Assembly (NCBI GenBank): GCA_019638485.1
Contig: JAHBTP010000003.1
Location: 124,001-188,000, forward strand
Reading direction: 5' to 3'
Length of the DNA: 64,000 nt
Origin: Ferruginibacter sp.
GTDB taxonomy: Bacteria > Bacteroidota > Bacteroidia > Chitinophagales > Chitinophagaceae
Position numbers and translations under genes: made by a program. Within the stretch, counting starts at the first letter, position 1, and the number at the start of each line of letters is the position of its first letter. The notes under the pieces were generated by a model. The model did no database searches. It was not told the origin of the DNA and saw only the letters and a program-made list of their open reading frames with translations. This document shows, one piece after another, positions 9,048-17,842 of this stretch.

Positions 9048-9055
9048 CAAAATTA
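9048..9055 (-). promoter_or_regulatory. -7 promoter element TAATTTTG for the YwqK-like gene
   Basis: Minus-strand TAATTTTG, exact TAnnTTTG match, 29 nt before the ATG at 9018, which suggests a leader of about 25 nt. Confidence 0.5.
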
Positions 9056-9096
9056 CGATTTCAACTCTGTTGAAAGTTGTTAAATTGCCTTTTACA

Positions 9097-9477
9097 ATGA
9101 AAGACTTCAAAGCATATTTTATTATTTCAGCAGAACCAGAATTAGTTTATCAGGCGTTAACTCAGCCTGCCACTATTCAATTATGGACAGGTGAGGCAGC
9201 CGAAATGAGCGCAGAGCCCGGGAGTGAATTTTCACTATGGAGTGGCAGTATTAGCGGCCGCAATTTGGAATTTATTCCGGGAAAAGTAATCAAACAACAG
9301 TGGTATTTTGGAGCCCAGGAAGCCGCATCCATTGTAACCATTAAACTTCATGCTGATAAAAAGGGCACATCAATTGAAATAAGGCAAACAAATATCCCAG
9401 ATGAAGATTACGATAATATTACTTCCGGATGGAAAGAAAATTATATCGGAGCCCTTCAAGAGTTTTATAACGAATAG
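9097..9477 (+). CDS. SRPBCC/START-like domain protein (AHSA1 type)
   Basis: A 126-residue protein covering one START-like fold: MKDFKAYFIISAEPELVYQALTQPATIQLWTGEAAEMS at the N-terminus and a C-terminal helix GWKENYIGALQEFYNE. This is the small Bacteroidota AHSA1-like family, in which a hydrophobic cavity binds lipids or other small ligands; no ligand can be named. ATG at 9097 is chosen because the domain begins there; an upstream in-frame start at 9028 would add 23 residues with no homologue-like features. Confidence 0.8.
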   Translation: MKDFKAYFIISAEPELVYQALTQPATIQLWTGEAAEMSAEPGSEFSLWSGSISGRNLEFIPGKVIKQQWYFGAQEAASIVTIKLHADKKGTSIEIRQTNIPDEDYDNITSGWKENYIGALQEFYNE

Positions 9478-9480
9478 TCG

Positions 9481-10092
9481 TTATTTTATTTCAAGATTCA
9501 GCATGCTTTTACCATCCAAAAAGGCTTCTAATTGATCCCCCACCACACATTCTCCTACACCGGCAGGCGTTCCGGTAAAAATTAAATCGCCAATATTAAG
9601 TGAGAAATAATTAGAGATATGCGATACAATTGAATCAAAAGAGAAAATAAGTGCTGAGGAATTACTTTTTTGAACTGGCTCCTGATTTTTTCTAAGTTCG
9701 AAGCTAAAAACATTCTTCCTGAGTTCGGGTGTGAGGTCAATAAATTTACCTACTGCAGCTGAATTATCAAAAGCCTTTGCCTTTTCCCAAGGAAGCCCCT
9801 TTTCTTTACACAAGTCTTGGATATCACGTGCCGTAAAATCTATTCCTACTGAAATCCCATTATAATAATTGCTGGCATGTCTTTCCTGAATATACTTCCC
9901 ATTTTTACACACACGTAACACTAACTCACATTCATAATTAAGTTCATTAGTAAATTCCGGATAGTAAAATGGCGTATGTACCTGAAGCAATGCGCTTTTA
10001 GGTTTCATAAAAATGATTGGTTCATCGGGAGTTTCTGAAGCCATTTCCTTAATATGGTCGGCATAGTTACGGCCAATACAAATAATCTTCAT
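9481..10092 (-). CDS. Fumarylacetoacetate hydrolase (FAH) family protein
   Basis: A 203-residue single-domain FAH protein. It starts with MKIICIGRNYADHIKEM and has the family's metal-binding region (NELNYECELVLRV, where E-x-E coordinates Mg2+/Mn2+) and a C-terminal GDLIFTGTPAGVG motif. Family members include oxaloacetate tautomerase/decarboxylase, acylpyruvate hydrolase and FAH itself; the short form and the IGRNYADH start fit the FAHD1/YcgM-like group best. ATG at 10092 removes a 19-residue unconserved extension. A TAnnTTTG element lies 54 nt upstream, so the gene is probably transcribed separately from pth. Confidence 0.87.
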   Translation of the reverse strand: MKIICIGRNYADHIKEMASETPDEPIIFMKPKSALLQVHTPFYYPEFTNELNYECELVLRVCKNGKYIQERHASNYYNGISVGIDFTARDIQDLCKEKGLPWEKAKAFDNSAAVGKFIDLTPELRKNVFSFELRKNQEPVQKSNSSALIFSFDSIVSHISNYFSLNIGDLIFTGTPAGVGECVVGDQLEAFLDGKSMLNLEIK

Positions 10093-10146
10093 CAGCAGCT
10101 TGTTTTTTAACAGGTCTCGGCAATTGGACAACGAAAATAGGCAATT

Positions 10147-10154
10147 CAAATATA
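10147..10154 (-). promoter_or_regulatory. -7 promoter element TATATTTG for the FAH gene
   Basis: Minus-strand TATATTTG, exact TAnnTTTG match in the gap between pth and the FAH gene, 54 nt before the ATG at 10092. Confidence 0.45.
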
Positions 10155-10172
10155 ATTTACTATTTGCATTAA

Positions 10173-10757
10173 TTATTGTTCAACCGAATACACCAAATTA
10201 TTAATTTTTTCCATAGTTTGAGCAATTCCGATTGTGGAAATATCTTCAATTATGGAAATACAGGCATCAATTTTTAATTTAACCAAGGGAATTTCTTCCG
10301 GGTTCCACTTACCCAGTACAAAATCTGCCTGAAATCCTTTTGGGAATTGATTTCCAATACCAAAACGTAATTTTGGATATTTTTCCGTACCCATTTCAGC
10401 CTGAATATCCTTAAGCCCGTTATGTCCACCATGGCTACCGGATGCTCTCAAACGCAATTTATTAAGTGGCAAGGCCAAATCATCTACAATGGTGAGGGTG
10501 TTTTCCAGAGCCACATTTTCCTTTTTTTGCCAATAAGCAAAAGCTTTTCCGCTCAAATTCATAAATGTAGTTGGGCAAATACATATAAATGCTCTTCCCT
10601 TCCATTTTACTTCTGCCATATAGGCTAATCTGGAGGAGGAGAATTTGCCCCCATGTTTAAGCACAAAAGCACTCACCACATCAAAGCCAATGTTATGGCG
10701 TGAATGTGCATATTCATTCCCGGGATTACCGAGACCCACGATAAGAAATTTTGCCAT
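10173..10757 (-). CDS. pth: Peptidyl-tRNA hydrolase
   Basis: A 194-residue protein with all bacterial Pth motifs: FLIVGLGNPGNEYAHSRHNIGFDVV (catalytic His in RHNIG), CPTTFMNLSGKAF (Asn-Ser-Gly motif), DDLALPLNKLRLRASGSHGGHNGLKDI and RFGIGNQFP. It releases peptides from stalled peptidyl-tRNA in the cytosol and is normally essential. ATG at 10757 lies 15 bp after the ftsK stop, so it is probably the second gene of an ftsK-pth unit. Length is normal. Confidence 0.97.
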   Translation of the reverse strand: MAKFLIVGLGNPGNEYAHSRHNIGFDVVSAFVLKHGGKFSSSRLAYMAEVKWKGRAFICICPTTFMNLSGKAFAYWQKKENVALENTLTIVDDLALPLNKLRLRASGSHGGHNGLKDIQAEMGTEKYPKLRFGIGNQFPKGFQADFVLGKWNPEEIPLVKLKIDACISIIEDISTIGIAQTMEKINNLVYSVEQ

Positions 10758-10772
10758 TAAACAAAATTGAAT

Positions 10773-13229
10773 TTAGTTCATTGCATCCAAAAATTGTTGC
10801 AATTCAACATCTGATTTAATCAATACATCTCGTGTCTTACTACCTTGATTAGGACCAACGATACCCGCAGATTCCAATTGATCCATTAACCTACCTGCAC
10901 GATTATAACCCAGCTTCATTCTCCGCTGTAACAATGAAGTGCTTCCACTCTGGCTATTTACAATTAATCTGGCAGCATCTTCAAAAAGTGGGTCTTTATC
11001 ATTTACATCAAAATCACCCCGGTCTTCATCTTTTTCACCTGTGTATTCAGGCAAAAGGAAGGCTTGTGGGTATCCGCGTTGATTTCCAATAAAATCTGCT
11101 ACTCTATCAACTTCGGGCGTATCAACAAAGGCACATTGCAATCTTACCACATCTCCGTTGTAACTTATAAGCATATCTCCTTTACCAATAAGCTGTTCAG
11201 CTCCGCCGGTATCCAAAATAGTTCTGCTATCAATTTTTGCACTAACCTTAAAGCCTATACGTGCCGGGAAATTTGCCTTTATAGTACCGGTAATAATATT
11301 AACCGAAGGTCGTTGTGTAGCTATAATGAGATGGATACCAATTGCCCTAGCCAATTGGGCAAGCCGGGTTAACGGCAATTCCACTTCTTTTCCTGCGGTC
11401 ATTATCAAATCGGCAAATTCATCTACCACCAATACAATAAAGGGAAGGTATTGATGTCCTTTTTGCGGATTTAATCTCCGGGCAATAAACTTTTCGTTAT
11501 ACTCTTTAATATTACGGCAGCCGGCCTCCTTAAGTAAATCGTACCTATTATCCATTTCAATACACATGGCATTAAGGGTATTGATTACTTTTCTGATATC
11601 AGTAATAATAGCATCTTCTTCACCTGGCAACTTAGCCAGAAAATGTTTTTCTATAGCCTTATAGATACTCAATTCAACCTTTTTAGGGTCAACCAGGACA
11701 AACTTTAATTGCGAAGGGTGTTTTTTGTATAATAGCGAAACGAGGATGGCATTTAGCCCCACTGATTTTCCTTGTCCGGTGGCTCCCGCCATAAGCAAGT
11801 GAGGCATACTGGCTAAATCCACAATAAAATTTTCATTATCAATTTTCTTTCCTAAAGCAATAGGTAATGAATATTTACTTTGTTTAAACTTTTCAGACGC
11901 CAGCAAGGTTCGTATGCTCACAATAGTTTTTCTGGCATTGGGCACTTCAATACCTATTGTTCCTTTTCCCGGGATGGGAGCAATAATACGGATACCCAAT
12001 GCAGCCAGGCTAAGTGCTATATCATCTTCCAGGTTCTTAATTCGTGAAATACGCACACCGGGTGCAGGAACAATTTCATAAAGCGTTACTGTAGGCCCTA
12101 CGGTAGCGGCTATACGTTGAATTGAAATATCATAATTCTTCAGCGTATTAATAATTTGGTTCTTATTACTTTCCAACTCTTCTTGGTCTTGGACAATTTT
12201 ATCGTTGCCATAATTTTCAAGCAGATCGAGTGTTGGATATTTATAATCTCGCAAATCTAACACCGGGTCGTATGGTTGGAGTGTGTTATCTGTGGGAGTA
12301 CTTTCTTCTTTAGGTTCTTCAGCTTTTTTTATTTCCAGCTCCACATCTGATGCTGGCGCTTTTTGAGATTTCACCTTAGCAATAGGAGGAGCAGATTGAT
12401 TTTCTGTATCTGTATTTTCCTTTTCTGAAACCTTAAACTCCACTTGTTGTCCTTCCTCTGTGGGCAAAACCTTTACTTCAGCATCTTCCCTATCTTCCTT
12501 TAAAGAATTGCCGGTAGAGGCAGGAATTGTATCCGCTTTCCATTCAGTTTCTTCATCAGTAGCTGCAATAGTGTTTTCTGTTACAACAGGAAGCGCTTTT
12601 TTAGTTCTTTTAAAATCGAATGAAGGATTGAATCGCCAGATAATATAGGATAGCAGGGCGACCACCAAAACGCCTATAGTACCGGGTATTCCAATGGTAT
12701 TATAAAGATAATCTCTACATAGGCTACCCACCCGGCCGCCCCATGGGAAAACAGCAGTATCTCCAATTGTTGTATTAAAGATAACGGCAGCGGCTACACT
12801 AATTAAGGGAAGGCCAACCACCATATATTTAACATTACGCGCAAGGGAAAATATCTTTCTTCCCACGATTAAATTAATTCCTAAAACAAAAAAGAAGAAA
12901 CTTATTAGGTAAGAAGCTATGCCAAACCCCTTGAATATAAAGAAATGAGCAATATAAGCACCAAAGGTTCCCATTAGGTTATTCATTTCAAATTCGGAAC
13001 CCCATAACAAATGATAACCTTCTTTTATCACTTTATCCTGATCTTCATTCCAAGTAAACAAATAAGATGAGAAAGCTATAAACAACAAGAAACCAATAAG
13101 GATGGAGATGCTACCCAAAATTTTATGGGTTCTTTCATCCTTGATTAAGGATTTCATTTCTATTGTCTCTTCCTTTTCTTGTTTAATCTCGTCCGACTTA
13201 GGTGTCTTTTCTTTCTTTTTTGTGACCAT
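10773..13229 (-). CDS. ftsK: DNA translocase FtsK/SpoIIIE family
   Basis: An 818-residue protein with about four N-terminal membrane helices (residues 50-200), an acidic linker (210-330), then the alpha-beta motor with Walker A GATGQGKS near residue 480 and Walker B VLVVDEFADL, and a C-terminal gamma winged helix (LLQRRMKLGYNRAGRLMDQLESAGIVG) that reads KOPS sites. It pumps chromosome ends across the septum and supports XerCD resolution. ATG at 13229 is chosen because the TTG at 13238 overlaps the promoter element itself. Only 6 nt separate that element from the ATG, so the mRNA is probably leaderless. Confidence 0.96.
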   Translation of the reverse strand: MVTKKKEKTPKSDEIKQEKEETIEMKSLIKDERTHKILGSISILIGFLLFIAFSSYLFTWNEDQDKVIKEGYHLLWGSEFEMNNLMGTFGAYIAHFFIFKGFGIASYLISFFFFVLGINLIVGRKIFSLARNVKYMVVGLPLISVAAAVIFNTTIGDTAVFPWGGRVGSLCRDYLYNTIGIPGTIGVLVVALLSYIIWRFNPSFDFKRTKKALPVVTENTIAATDEETEWKADTIPASTGNSLKEDREDAEVKVLPTEEGQQVEFKVSEKENTDTENQSAPPIAKVKSQKAPASDVELEIKKAEEPKEESTPTDNTLQPYDPVLDLRDYKYPTLDLLENYGNDKIVQDQEELESNKNQIINTLKNYDISIQRIAATVGPTVTLYEIVPAPGVRISRIKNLEDDIALSLAALGIRIIAPIPGKGTIGIEVPNARKTIVSIRTLLASEKFKQSKYSLPIALGKKIDNENFIVDLASMPHLLMAGATGQGKSVGLNAILVSLLYKKHPSQLKFVLVDPKKVELSIYKAIEKHFLAKLPGEEDAIITDIRKVINTLNAMCIEMDNRYDLLKEAGCRNIKEYNEKFIARRLNPQKGHQYLPFIVLVVDEFADLIMTAGKEVELPLTRLAQLARAIGIHLIIATQRPSVNIITGTIKANFPARIGFKVSAKIDSRTILDTGGAEQLIGKGDMLISYNGDVVRLQCAFVDTPEVDRVADFIGNQRGYPQAFLLPEYTGEKDEDRGDFDVNDKDPLFEDAARLIVNSQSGSTSLLQRRMKLGYNRAGRLMDQLESAGIVGPNQGSKTRDVLIKSDVELQQFLDAMN

Positions 13230-13235
13230 CGGAAA

Positions 13236-13243
13236 CAAAGATA
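13236..13243 (-). promoter_or_regulatory. -7 promoter element TATCTTTG for ftsK
   Basis: Minus-strand TATCTTTG, exact TAnnTTTG match, with 6 nt between its G and the ATG at 13229. This fits a leaderless or near-leaderless transcript. Confidence 0.55.
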
Positions 13244-13288
13244 AATAAATACTATTGTGTTGTATATTTTATGGGAAACAGTTTAATG

Positions 13289-13681
13289 TTATTCTGTTTT
13301 CTTAAAAAAAGCAATAAACAAAAGGAGCCAACCAAAAATAAAACAAAGTCCGCCGATAGGAGTAATTAAGCCCACCCAACGATAACCCGGTTGAACGGCA
13401 GCCTGTACTGCCGAAAGAAAATATAGAGAAAATGAAAACAGCAAAATACCTATTAGGAATAAGCGACCGGCCCATTTTAGAATATTTTCTTTATATTCTT
13501 TAAAAAGTACGCCGGTTAGTATCAATGCCAAGGCATGAAAAAACTGATATCTCACCCCGGTTTCAAAAGTTGCCAATGCTCGTTCGGAGATTATTTCTTT
13601 TAATGCATGTGCGCCAAAAGCACCCAGCATTACCGAAAGCATAGCAAACAAAGCTCCTGCTTTTAAAAATCCTTTATGCAT
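13289..13681 (-). CDS. DUF423 family small membrane protein
   Basis: A 130-residue protein with four hydrophobic segments and the family signature near the N-terminus (LSVMLGAFGAHALKE, then ALATFETGVRYQFFHALALI). DUF423 (YgdD-like) proteins are widespread and of unknown function. It overlaps the 3' end of the shikimate kinase gene by 8 bp (13674-13681), a sign of translational coupling. Confidence 0.9.
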   Translation of the reverse strand: MHKGFLKAGALFAMLSVMLGAFGAHALKEIISERALATFETGVRYQFFHALALILTGVLFKEYKENILKWAGRLFLIGILLFSFSLYFLSAVQAAVQPGYRWVGLITPIGGLCFIFGWLLLFIAFFKKTE

Positions 13682-14177
13682 TACTCATTATTATTTTAAG
13701 TGAAGAGGCATTCAAATCTTCTGCATTCAAAATTACCTTAGCCATTTGATAAAAGTTTTCTCGTTCATGCAGTTTTTTTTCAATAAAAAACAGCAACTCA
13801 TTCTCATTAACATTTTTCAGTAATGGCCTCACTACTTTTTCCTGCTTTATTCTATTCCACAAAAAAGTAGGCATAGCTTTTAAATAAACAGTCATTCCAT
13901 GGTCGTTCATCCATTGCATATTACCATAAAAGCAAGGAGTTCCTCCACCACATGCCACTACAACATTATTTTTCAGATTTAAACTTCGTAGTACAAAAGC
14001 CTCTACCTCTCTAAAATGTTCTTCTCCACTTTGATCAAATAATTTTTCAATAGAAGTTTGCGTATCTTCTTCAATTTCATTATCCAGGTCAATAAACTGA
14101 AAACCTACCGACTCTGCCCATATCCTTCCCCAGTAGGATTTTCCGCTGCCCATAAAACCTGTAAGAAATACAATCAT
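13674..14177 (-). CDS. aroK: Shikimate kinase
   Basis: A 167-residue P-loop kinase: Walker A GFMGSGKSYWG at residues 7-17, shikimate-binding DLDNEIE near 32, REVEAFVLR and CGGGTPCFYG near 77. It phosphorylates shikimate with ATP in the chorismate pathway that feeds aromatic amino acids. No other aro gene is nearby. It overlaps the DUF423 gene by 8 bp. I saw no TAnnTTTG element just upstream of 14177. Confidence 0.95.
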   Translation of the reverse strand: MIVFLTGFMGSGKSYWGRIWAESVGFQFIDLDNEIEEDTQTSIEKLFDQSGEEHFREVEAFVLRSLNLKNNVVVACGGGTPCFYGNMQWMNDHGMTVYLKAMPTFLWNRIKQEKVVRPLLKNVNENELLFFIEKKLHERENFYQMAKVILNAEDLNASSLKIIMSNA

Positions 14178-14264
14178 GCCATGCTTATTAAAAAGCTTAA
14201 GAAAACAAGATAAAACTAACAGGAATAATTAAACTATACAAATGAAAAGAAAAAAGAAGAAGAA

Positions 14265-14912
14265 TCAGTTCCTTTTTCTAAAATCGCCTCGCTTCCATGC
14301 TTTAATAAATTCATTCCAAGCAAAGGGGTTAAAAATATTTTGTGGTGCCATTTGTCCGGAATAATACATTTTTCGGGCATTTTGTTGCATAAACTGTGCG
14401 GTGGCTTCTCTTCCATCCACCGGCAAACCTGACATCAGCATTCTACGGGTTGCTTCATTATTATTATTACGAGCAATCGTTATTTCATCGTCAGGAATTT
14501 GGGTATTGGCAAAATCTCTATCAAACTGTTGTCTGGTTATTCTCGGTTTTATAATTGTTGCCGGCAAATAAACAGTATCATTTATCAAAAGTTGGATTAA
14601 ACTATATTGATTCCCCTTCAAGTCTTTTGGAATTCCCACAGTTTTAGGTTTGTAACCAATACTAGTAAATTCCACTTCATCGCCTTTAAGCACTACAATA
14701 CTAAAAACACCTGATTCACTTGAAATAGTCCCTCTGTTCTGTCCCTTAACCATAATACTTACACCTGGGATTGCCATTAGGCTATCAGCAGTCATAACTA
14801 CTCCATAAAGCTGAACCACAGAATCCTGGAATCGTTCAAACTGAGCATTTGCTGTAGAAGGGAATAGAAAGAAAATAAATAAAGTCCGAAATATATATTT
14901 AATCATATACAT
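14265..14912 (-). CDS. Secreted carboxypeptidase-regulatory-like domain protein
   Basis: About 215 residues: a signal peptide (MYMIKYIFRTLFIFFLFPSTANAQ), then a CarboxypepD_reg-like beta sandwich (VVQLYGVVMTADSLMAIPGVSIMVKGQNRGTISSESGVFSI, then GDEVEFTSIGYKPK). The domain also forms the N-terminal extension of SusC-type receptors but here stands alone, with no TonB plug or barrel. The last 80 residues are Asn/Gln/Arg-rich with no fold I recognise. ATG at 14912 lies only 3 nt after a TAnnTTTG element; ATG at 14906 (9 nt) is equally possible. Upstream in-frame starts would precede the promoter and hide the signal peptide. Divergent from apbC. Confidence 0.8.
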   Translation of the reverse strand: MYMIKYIFRTLFIFFLFPSTANAQFERFQDSVVQLYGVVMTADSLMAIPGVSIMVKGQNRGTISSESGVFSIVVLKGDEVEFTSIGYKPKTVGIPKDLKGNQYSLIQLLINDTVYLPATIIKPRITRQQFDRDFANTQIPDDEITIARNNNNEATRRMLMSGLPVDGREATAQFMQQNARKMYYSGQMAPQNIFNPFAWNEFIKAWKRGDFRKRN

Positions 14913-14915
14913 CTG

Positions 14916-14923
14916 CAAAATTA
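14916..14923 (-). promoter_or_regulatory. -7 promoter element TAATTTTG for the carboxypeptidase-regulatory-like gene
   Basis: Minus-strand TAATTTTG, exact TAnnTTTG match; its G is 3 nt from the ATG at 14912 and 9 nt from the ATG at 14906. A start at the expected +1 would yield a leaderless mRNA. Confidence 0.5.
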
Positions 14924-15006
14924 AGCTATTTGTAAGGTTTGTAGTGTGCAAAGCAGAATTTACCAAACCGTTACATAATGATGAACAAAGTACGGGCTGC
15001 AATGCC

Positions 15007-15014
15007 TAATTTTG
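15007..15014 (+). promoter_or_regulatory. -7 promoter element TAATTTTG for apbC
   Basis: Exact TAnnTTTG match, 34 nt before the ATG at 15049, implying a leader of about 30 nt. It diverges from the element at 14916-14923. Confidence 0.5.
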
Positions 15015-15048
15015 TGACTCCATTTTCATTTTAACAAATCATTGAGTG

Positions 15049-16140
15049 ATGACAAAAGAGGAGATACTATCAGCGTTAAGTACTGTGCAGGAACCTGACC
15101 TAAAAAAAGATATTGTAACCTTAAGTATGGTTAAAGACATAGAGATTGACGGGAATAAGGTTTCATTTACAATAATTCTCACCACACCGGCTTGTCCGCT
15201 AAAAGACAGAATGAAAAATGAGAGTGTTGCTGCTATCACTGAAAAGTTTAAAGATGCAGAGGTTACTGTGAACTTTACGAGCCAAACAACCAGCAATCGC
15301 CTTGATGCCAAAAGTGTATTGAAAGGAGTTAAGAACATTATTGCAGTAGTAAGTGGTAAAGGCGGTGTTGGGAAAAGCACTGTTTCTGCCAACCTTGCTT
15401 TAGCCTTAGGAGAAAGTGGTGCAAAAGTTGGATTAATGGATGCTGATATTTATGGACCCAGCCAACACATCATGTTTGGTATTCGTGGTGAACGCCCGAT
15501 GATGAGAGATAACGGTAGTGGAAAAGGATTAATTGTACCTATTGACCGGTATGGAATTAAGGTGATGAGTATTGGGTTATTGGTAGATGAGAAGCAAGCT
15601 GTAGTTTGGCGTGGTCCTATGGTGAGCAGTGCAATTCGGCAATTTGTTAGTGAGGTAGATTGGGGTGAATTAGATTATTTAATAATTGATATGCCGCCCG
15701 GAACCGGAGACATTCATCTAACCGTTGTTCAAACCATACCTGTTACCGGTGTAATTGTGGTAACCACTCCGCAATTAGTAGCATTGGCAGATGCAAAAAA
15801 AGGAATTGCTATGTTTAATCAAGCACGTATCAATGTACCGGTAATCGGTTTAGTTGAAAATATGAGTTATTTCACACCGGCAGAATTACCCAATAATAAA
15901 TATTATATATTCGGTAAGCATGGCGGAAAAAATTTAGCTGAAGAATATGATGTTCCTCTTTTGGGAGAGATTCCGCTCGTACAATCAATTCGGGAAGGTG
16001 GTGATTTAGGGGTACCGGTTATGGTAGGCGATGACGAAATTAGTCGTAATGCATTTAAGGCATTTGCAGATAATGCTGTACGTGGAATTGCGATGCGCAA
16101 TGCAAATATGCCTGCAACGGAAATTTCACAGGTACTTTAA
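15049..16140 (+). CDS. apbC: Mrp/ApbC/NBP35-family Fe-S cluster carrier ATPase
   Basis: A 363-residue protein with an N-terminal MIP18/DUF59 domain (residues 1-90, LSTVQEPDLKKDIVTL) and a ParA-type ATPase (Walker A VVSGKGGVGKST near residue 105; DIYGPSQH; DYLIIDMPPGTGD). It binds and delivers Fe-S clusters to apoproteins. A conserved CxxC near the C-terminus, found in many Mrp proteins, is not present: the region reads VENMSYFTPAELPNNKYYIFG where many homologues have two Cys. ATG at 15049 is preferred to the GTG three bases earlier. Its stop overlaps the stop of the convergent ACMSD gene by 4 bp. Confidence 0.93.
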   Translation: MTKEEILSALSTVQEPDLKKDIVTLSMVKDIEIDGNKVSFTIILTTPACPLKDRMKNESVAAITEKFKDAEVTVNFTSQTTSNRLDAKSVLKGVKNIIAVVSGKGGVGKSTVSANLALALGESGAKVGLMDADIYGPSQHIMFGIRGERPMMRDNGSGKGLIVPIDRYGIKVMSIGLLVDEKQAVVWRGPMVSSAIRQFVSEVDWGELDYLIIDMPPGTGDIHLTVVQTIPVTGVIVVTTPQLVALADAKKGIAMFNQARINVPVIGLVENMSYFTPAELPNNKYYIFGKHGGKNLAEEYDVPLLGEIPLVQSIREGGDLGVPVMVGDDEISRNAFKAFADNAVRGIAMRNANMPATEISQVL

Positions 16141-17147
16141 TGATTAAATGGCATTTTTATTTTATTTCCCATCCATGCTAATGCATTTTTAAAAAGCAAT
16201 TTTTGTTTTAATTGTTCATTAAAATTCATTTGTTCAATTAATTCACCGGGACGATGTTCTCCTAACGGGAATGGGTAATCGCTACCAAGGCAAATAAAAT
16301 CTTCTCCCATTATATCAACAATATAATTCAATGCTTTCGCATCATGCACCAAGCTGTCAATCCAAAAATGATGTACATATTTTTCAGGGTGGATATTATT
16401 ATCAATAGCTACTAAATCAGGTCGTACTTCAAAACCATGTCCTATTCTACCGATCGTAGCAGGGAAAGAGCCTCCTCCATGTGCAAAGGCAAAGCGCAAT
16501 TGGGGAAACTTTTCAAACACACCGGAAAAAATTAAGGAACAAATAGCCCGTGATGTTTCTGCAGGCATACCCACAAGCCAGGGTAGCCAGTACTTCTGCA
16601 TCTGTTGCTGTCCCATCATCTCCCATGGATGAACAAACAATGGACAACCCAGCTCTTCGGCTCGCTTAAAAAAGGGAAGGAACCTTTCTTCGCTTAAATT
16701 TAGTCCATTAATATTTGTACCTATCTCTATTCCTAATAAACCCAACTCATTTATGCAACGTTCCATTTCTAACACCGCCATCTCTACATCCTGCATGGGA
16801 AGTGTGCCTAGCCCAATAAAGCGGGTTGGATTCTTATGTACAGCATTTGCAATGTGATCATTAAAGAAGCGAGCTGTTTCTCTTCCATCCTCTGGCTTTG
16901 CCCAATAATTAAACAAAACCGGAATTGTACTTAGCACCTGGATATCCACTCCGGTGGAGTCCATATCCTGAATACGTGTTTCCGCCTTATAACAATTATC
17001 TTCAACCACCCTAAACAATTTATCTCCCTTCATCATACAAGCGTTGCAGTTTCTATGTTCCAGGTGGATAAAATCACCATATCCGAACTTTTTAGTCCAG
17101 TTAGGCATATTATCCGGCATTATATGAGTATGTATATCAATTTTCAT
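16137..17147 (-). CDS. 2-amino-3-carboxymuconate-6-semialdehyde decarboxylase (ACMSD), amidohydrolase family
   Basis: A 336-residue amidohydrolase-fold enzyme. Zinc ligands are visible: IDIHTHIMP (His6, His8), LFVHPWEMMG (His near 175), FAFAHGGGSFP (His near 228) and LGSDYPFPLG (Asp near 290). The ACMSD call rests on these motifs, on DIQVLSTIPVLFNYWAKPED, and above all on context: it follows the 3-hydroxyanthranilate dioxygenase gene on the same strand. It decarboxylates the unstable dioxygenase product to 2-aminomuconate semialdehyde, diverting it from quinolinate formation. The 114-bp gap to the dioxygenase gene holds no obvious promoter. Confidence 0.9.
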   Translation of the reverse strand: MKIDIHTHIMPDNMPNWTKKFGYGDFIHLEHRNCNACMMKGDKLFRVVEDNCYKAETRIQDMDSTGVDIQVLSTIPVLFNYWAKPEDGRETARFFNDHIANAVHKNPTRFIGLGTLPMQDVEMAVLEMERCINELGLLGIEIGTNINGLNLSEERFLPFFKRAEELGCPLFVHPWEMMGQQQMQKYWLPWLVGMPAETSRAICSLIFSGVFEKFPQLRFAFAHGGGSFPATIGRIGHGFEVRPDLVAIDNNIHPEKYVHHFWIDSLVHDAKALNYIVDIMGEDFICLGSDYPFPLGEHRPGELIEQMNFNEQLKQKLLFKNALAWMGNKIKMPFNH

Positions 17148-17261
17148 TTAAATAGAAGAACAGAAAATTATGCTATCTGCAGGTAAAATATTTTAATTAA
17201 ATACAATAAAATCTGAATGAGGAAATGATACGAAGAGCTAAAGAAGTTCTTACAAAATCTA

Positions 17262-17786
17262 TTATCCTTTTTTAACCGGGGGCGACATTACTGCGCCACA
17301 ATTTTTACAAGTACGGTGTGATTCATTATTATTAAATCGTTCCATAACAGGTGGCAATTGAGATACAATATCAGTTACATTCATAAATTCTTCATACAAT
17401 TTATTACCGCAATTTTCGCAATACCACAAGAAGCCATCATTTTCCTCTCCTCGTACTTTTTCAATAACCAGACCTACCGTTCCCGGTCCGCGTTGAGGTG
17501 AATGAGGAGTTTTAGGAGGAAGAAGAAACATATCTCCTTCATTAATTAAGATATCACGAGGCTTTCCATTATCAATGATTCGAAGAATAATATTTCCTTC
17601 TACCTGGTAGTATAACTCTTCACTTTCATTAAAATGATAATCCTTTCGTGAATTGGGGCCTCCCACCACCATCACAATAAAATTTTCAGCATCTTTATAG
17701 ATACATTGATTACCCACTGGTGGTTTTAGCAAATCACGATGTTCATCAATCCACTTTTTTAAATTAAAAGGAGCGGCTATAGACAT
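17262..17786 (-). CDS. 3-hydroxyanthranilate 3,4-dioxygenase
   Basis: A 174-residue cupin. Arg47, His51, Glu57, His95 and Arg99 fall at the positions I recall for the characterised Cupriavidus enzyme (iron ligands His51, Glu57 and His95; substrate-binding Arg47 and Arg99); the Glu of LVIEK (109) is shifted by one. Two CxxC pairs (Cys123/126 and Cys160/163) form the rubredoxin-like second iron site typical of bacterial HAO. It cleaves 3-hydroxyanthranilate to 2-amino-3-carboxymuconate semialdehyde using O2. The gene diverges from the aldehyde dehydrogenase gene across a 56-bp gap. Confidence 0.96.
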   Translation of the reverse strand: MSIAAPFNLKKWIDEHRDLLKPPVGNQCIYKDAENFIVMVVGGPNSRKDYHFNESEELYYQVEGNIILRIIDNGKPRDILINEGDMFLLPPKTPHSPQRGPGTVGLVIEKVRGEENDGFLWYCENCGNKLYEEFMNVTDIVSQLPPVMERFNNNESHRTCKNCGAVMSPPVKKG

Positions 17787-17830
17787 AATAAACAGATTTA
17801 GGAGTAGAAAATTACAGCTATTTTTTTAAT

Positions 17831-17838
17831 TACCTTTA
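17831..17838 (+). promoter_or_regulatory. Possible -7 element (TACCTTTA) for the kynurenine-cluster plus-strand operon
   Basis: A one-mismatch TAnnTTTG sequence ending 4 nt before the ATG at 17843, in the 56-bp divergent gap. It is the only candidate seen for the five-gene plus-strand run. No exact element was found for the divergent dioxygenase gene. Confidence 0.3.
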
Positions 17839-17842
17839 ACCC

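Noticed and set aside
15039-15392. Antisense reading frame of 117 codons opposite apbC
   Set aside because: It mirrors the well-conserved apbC frame and has no independent motif or promoter.
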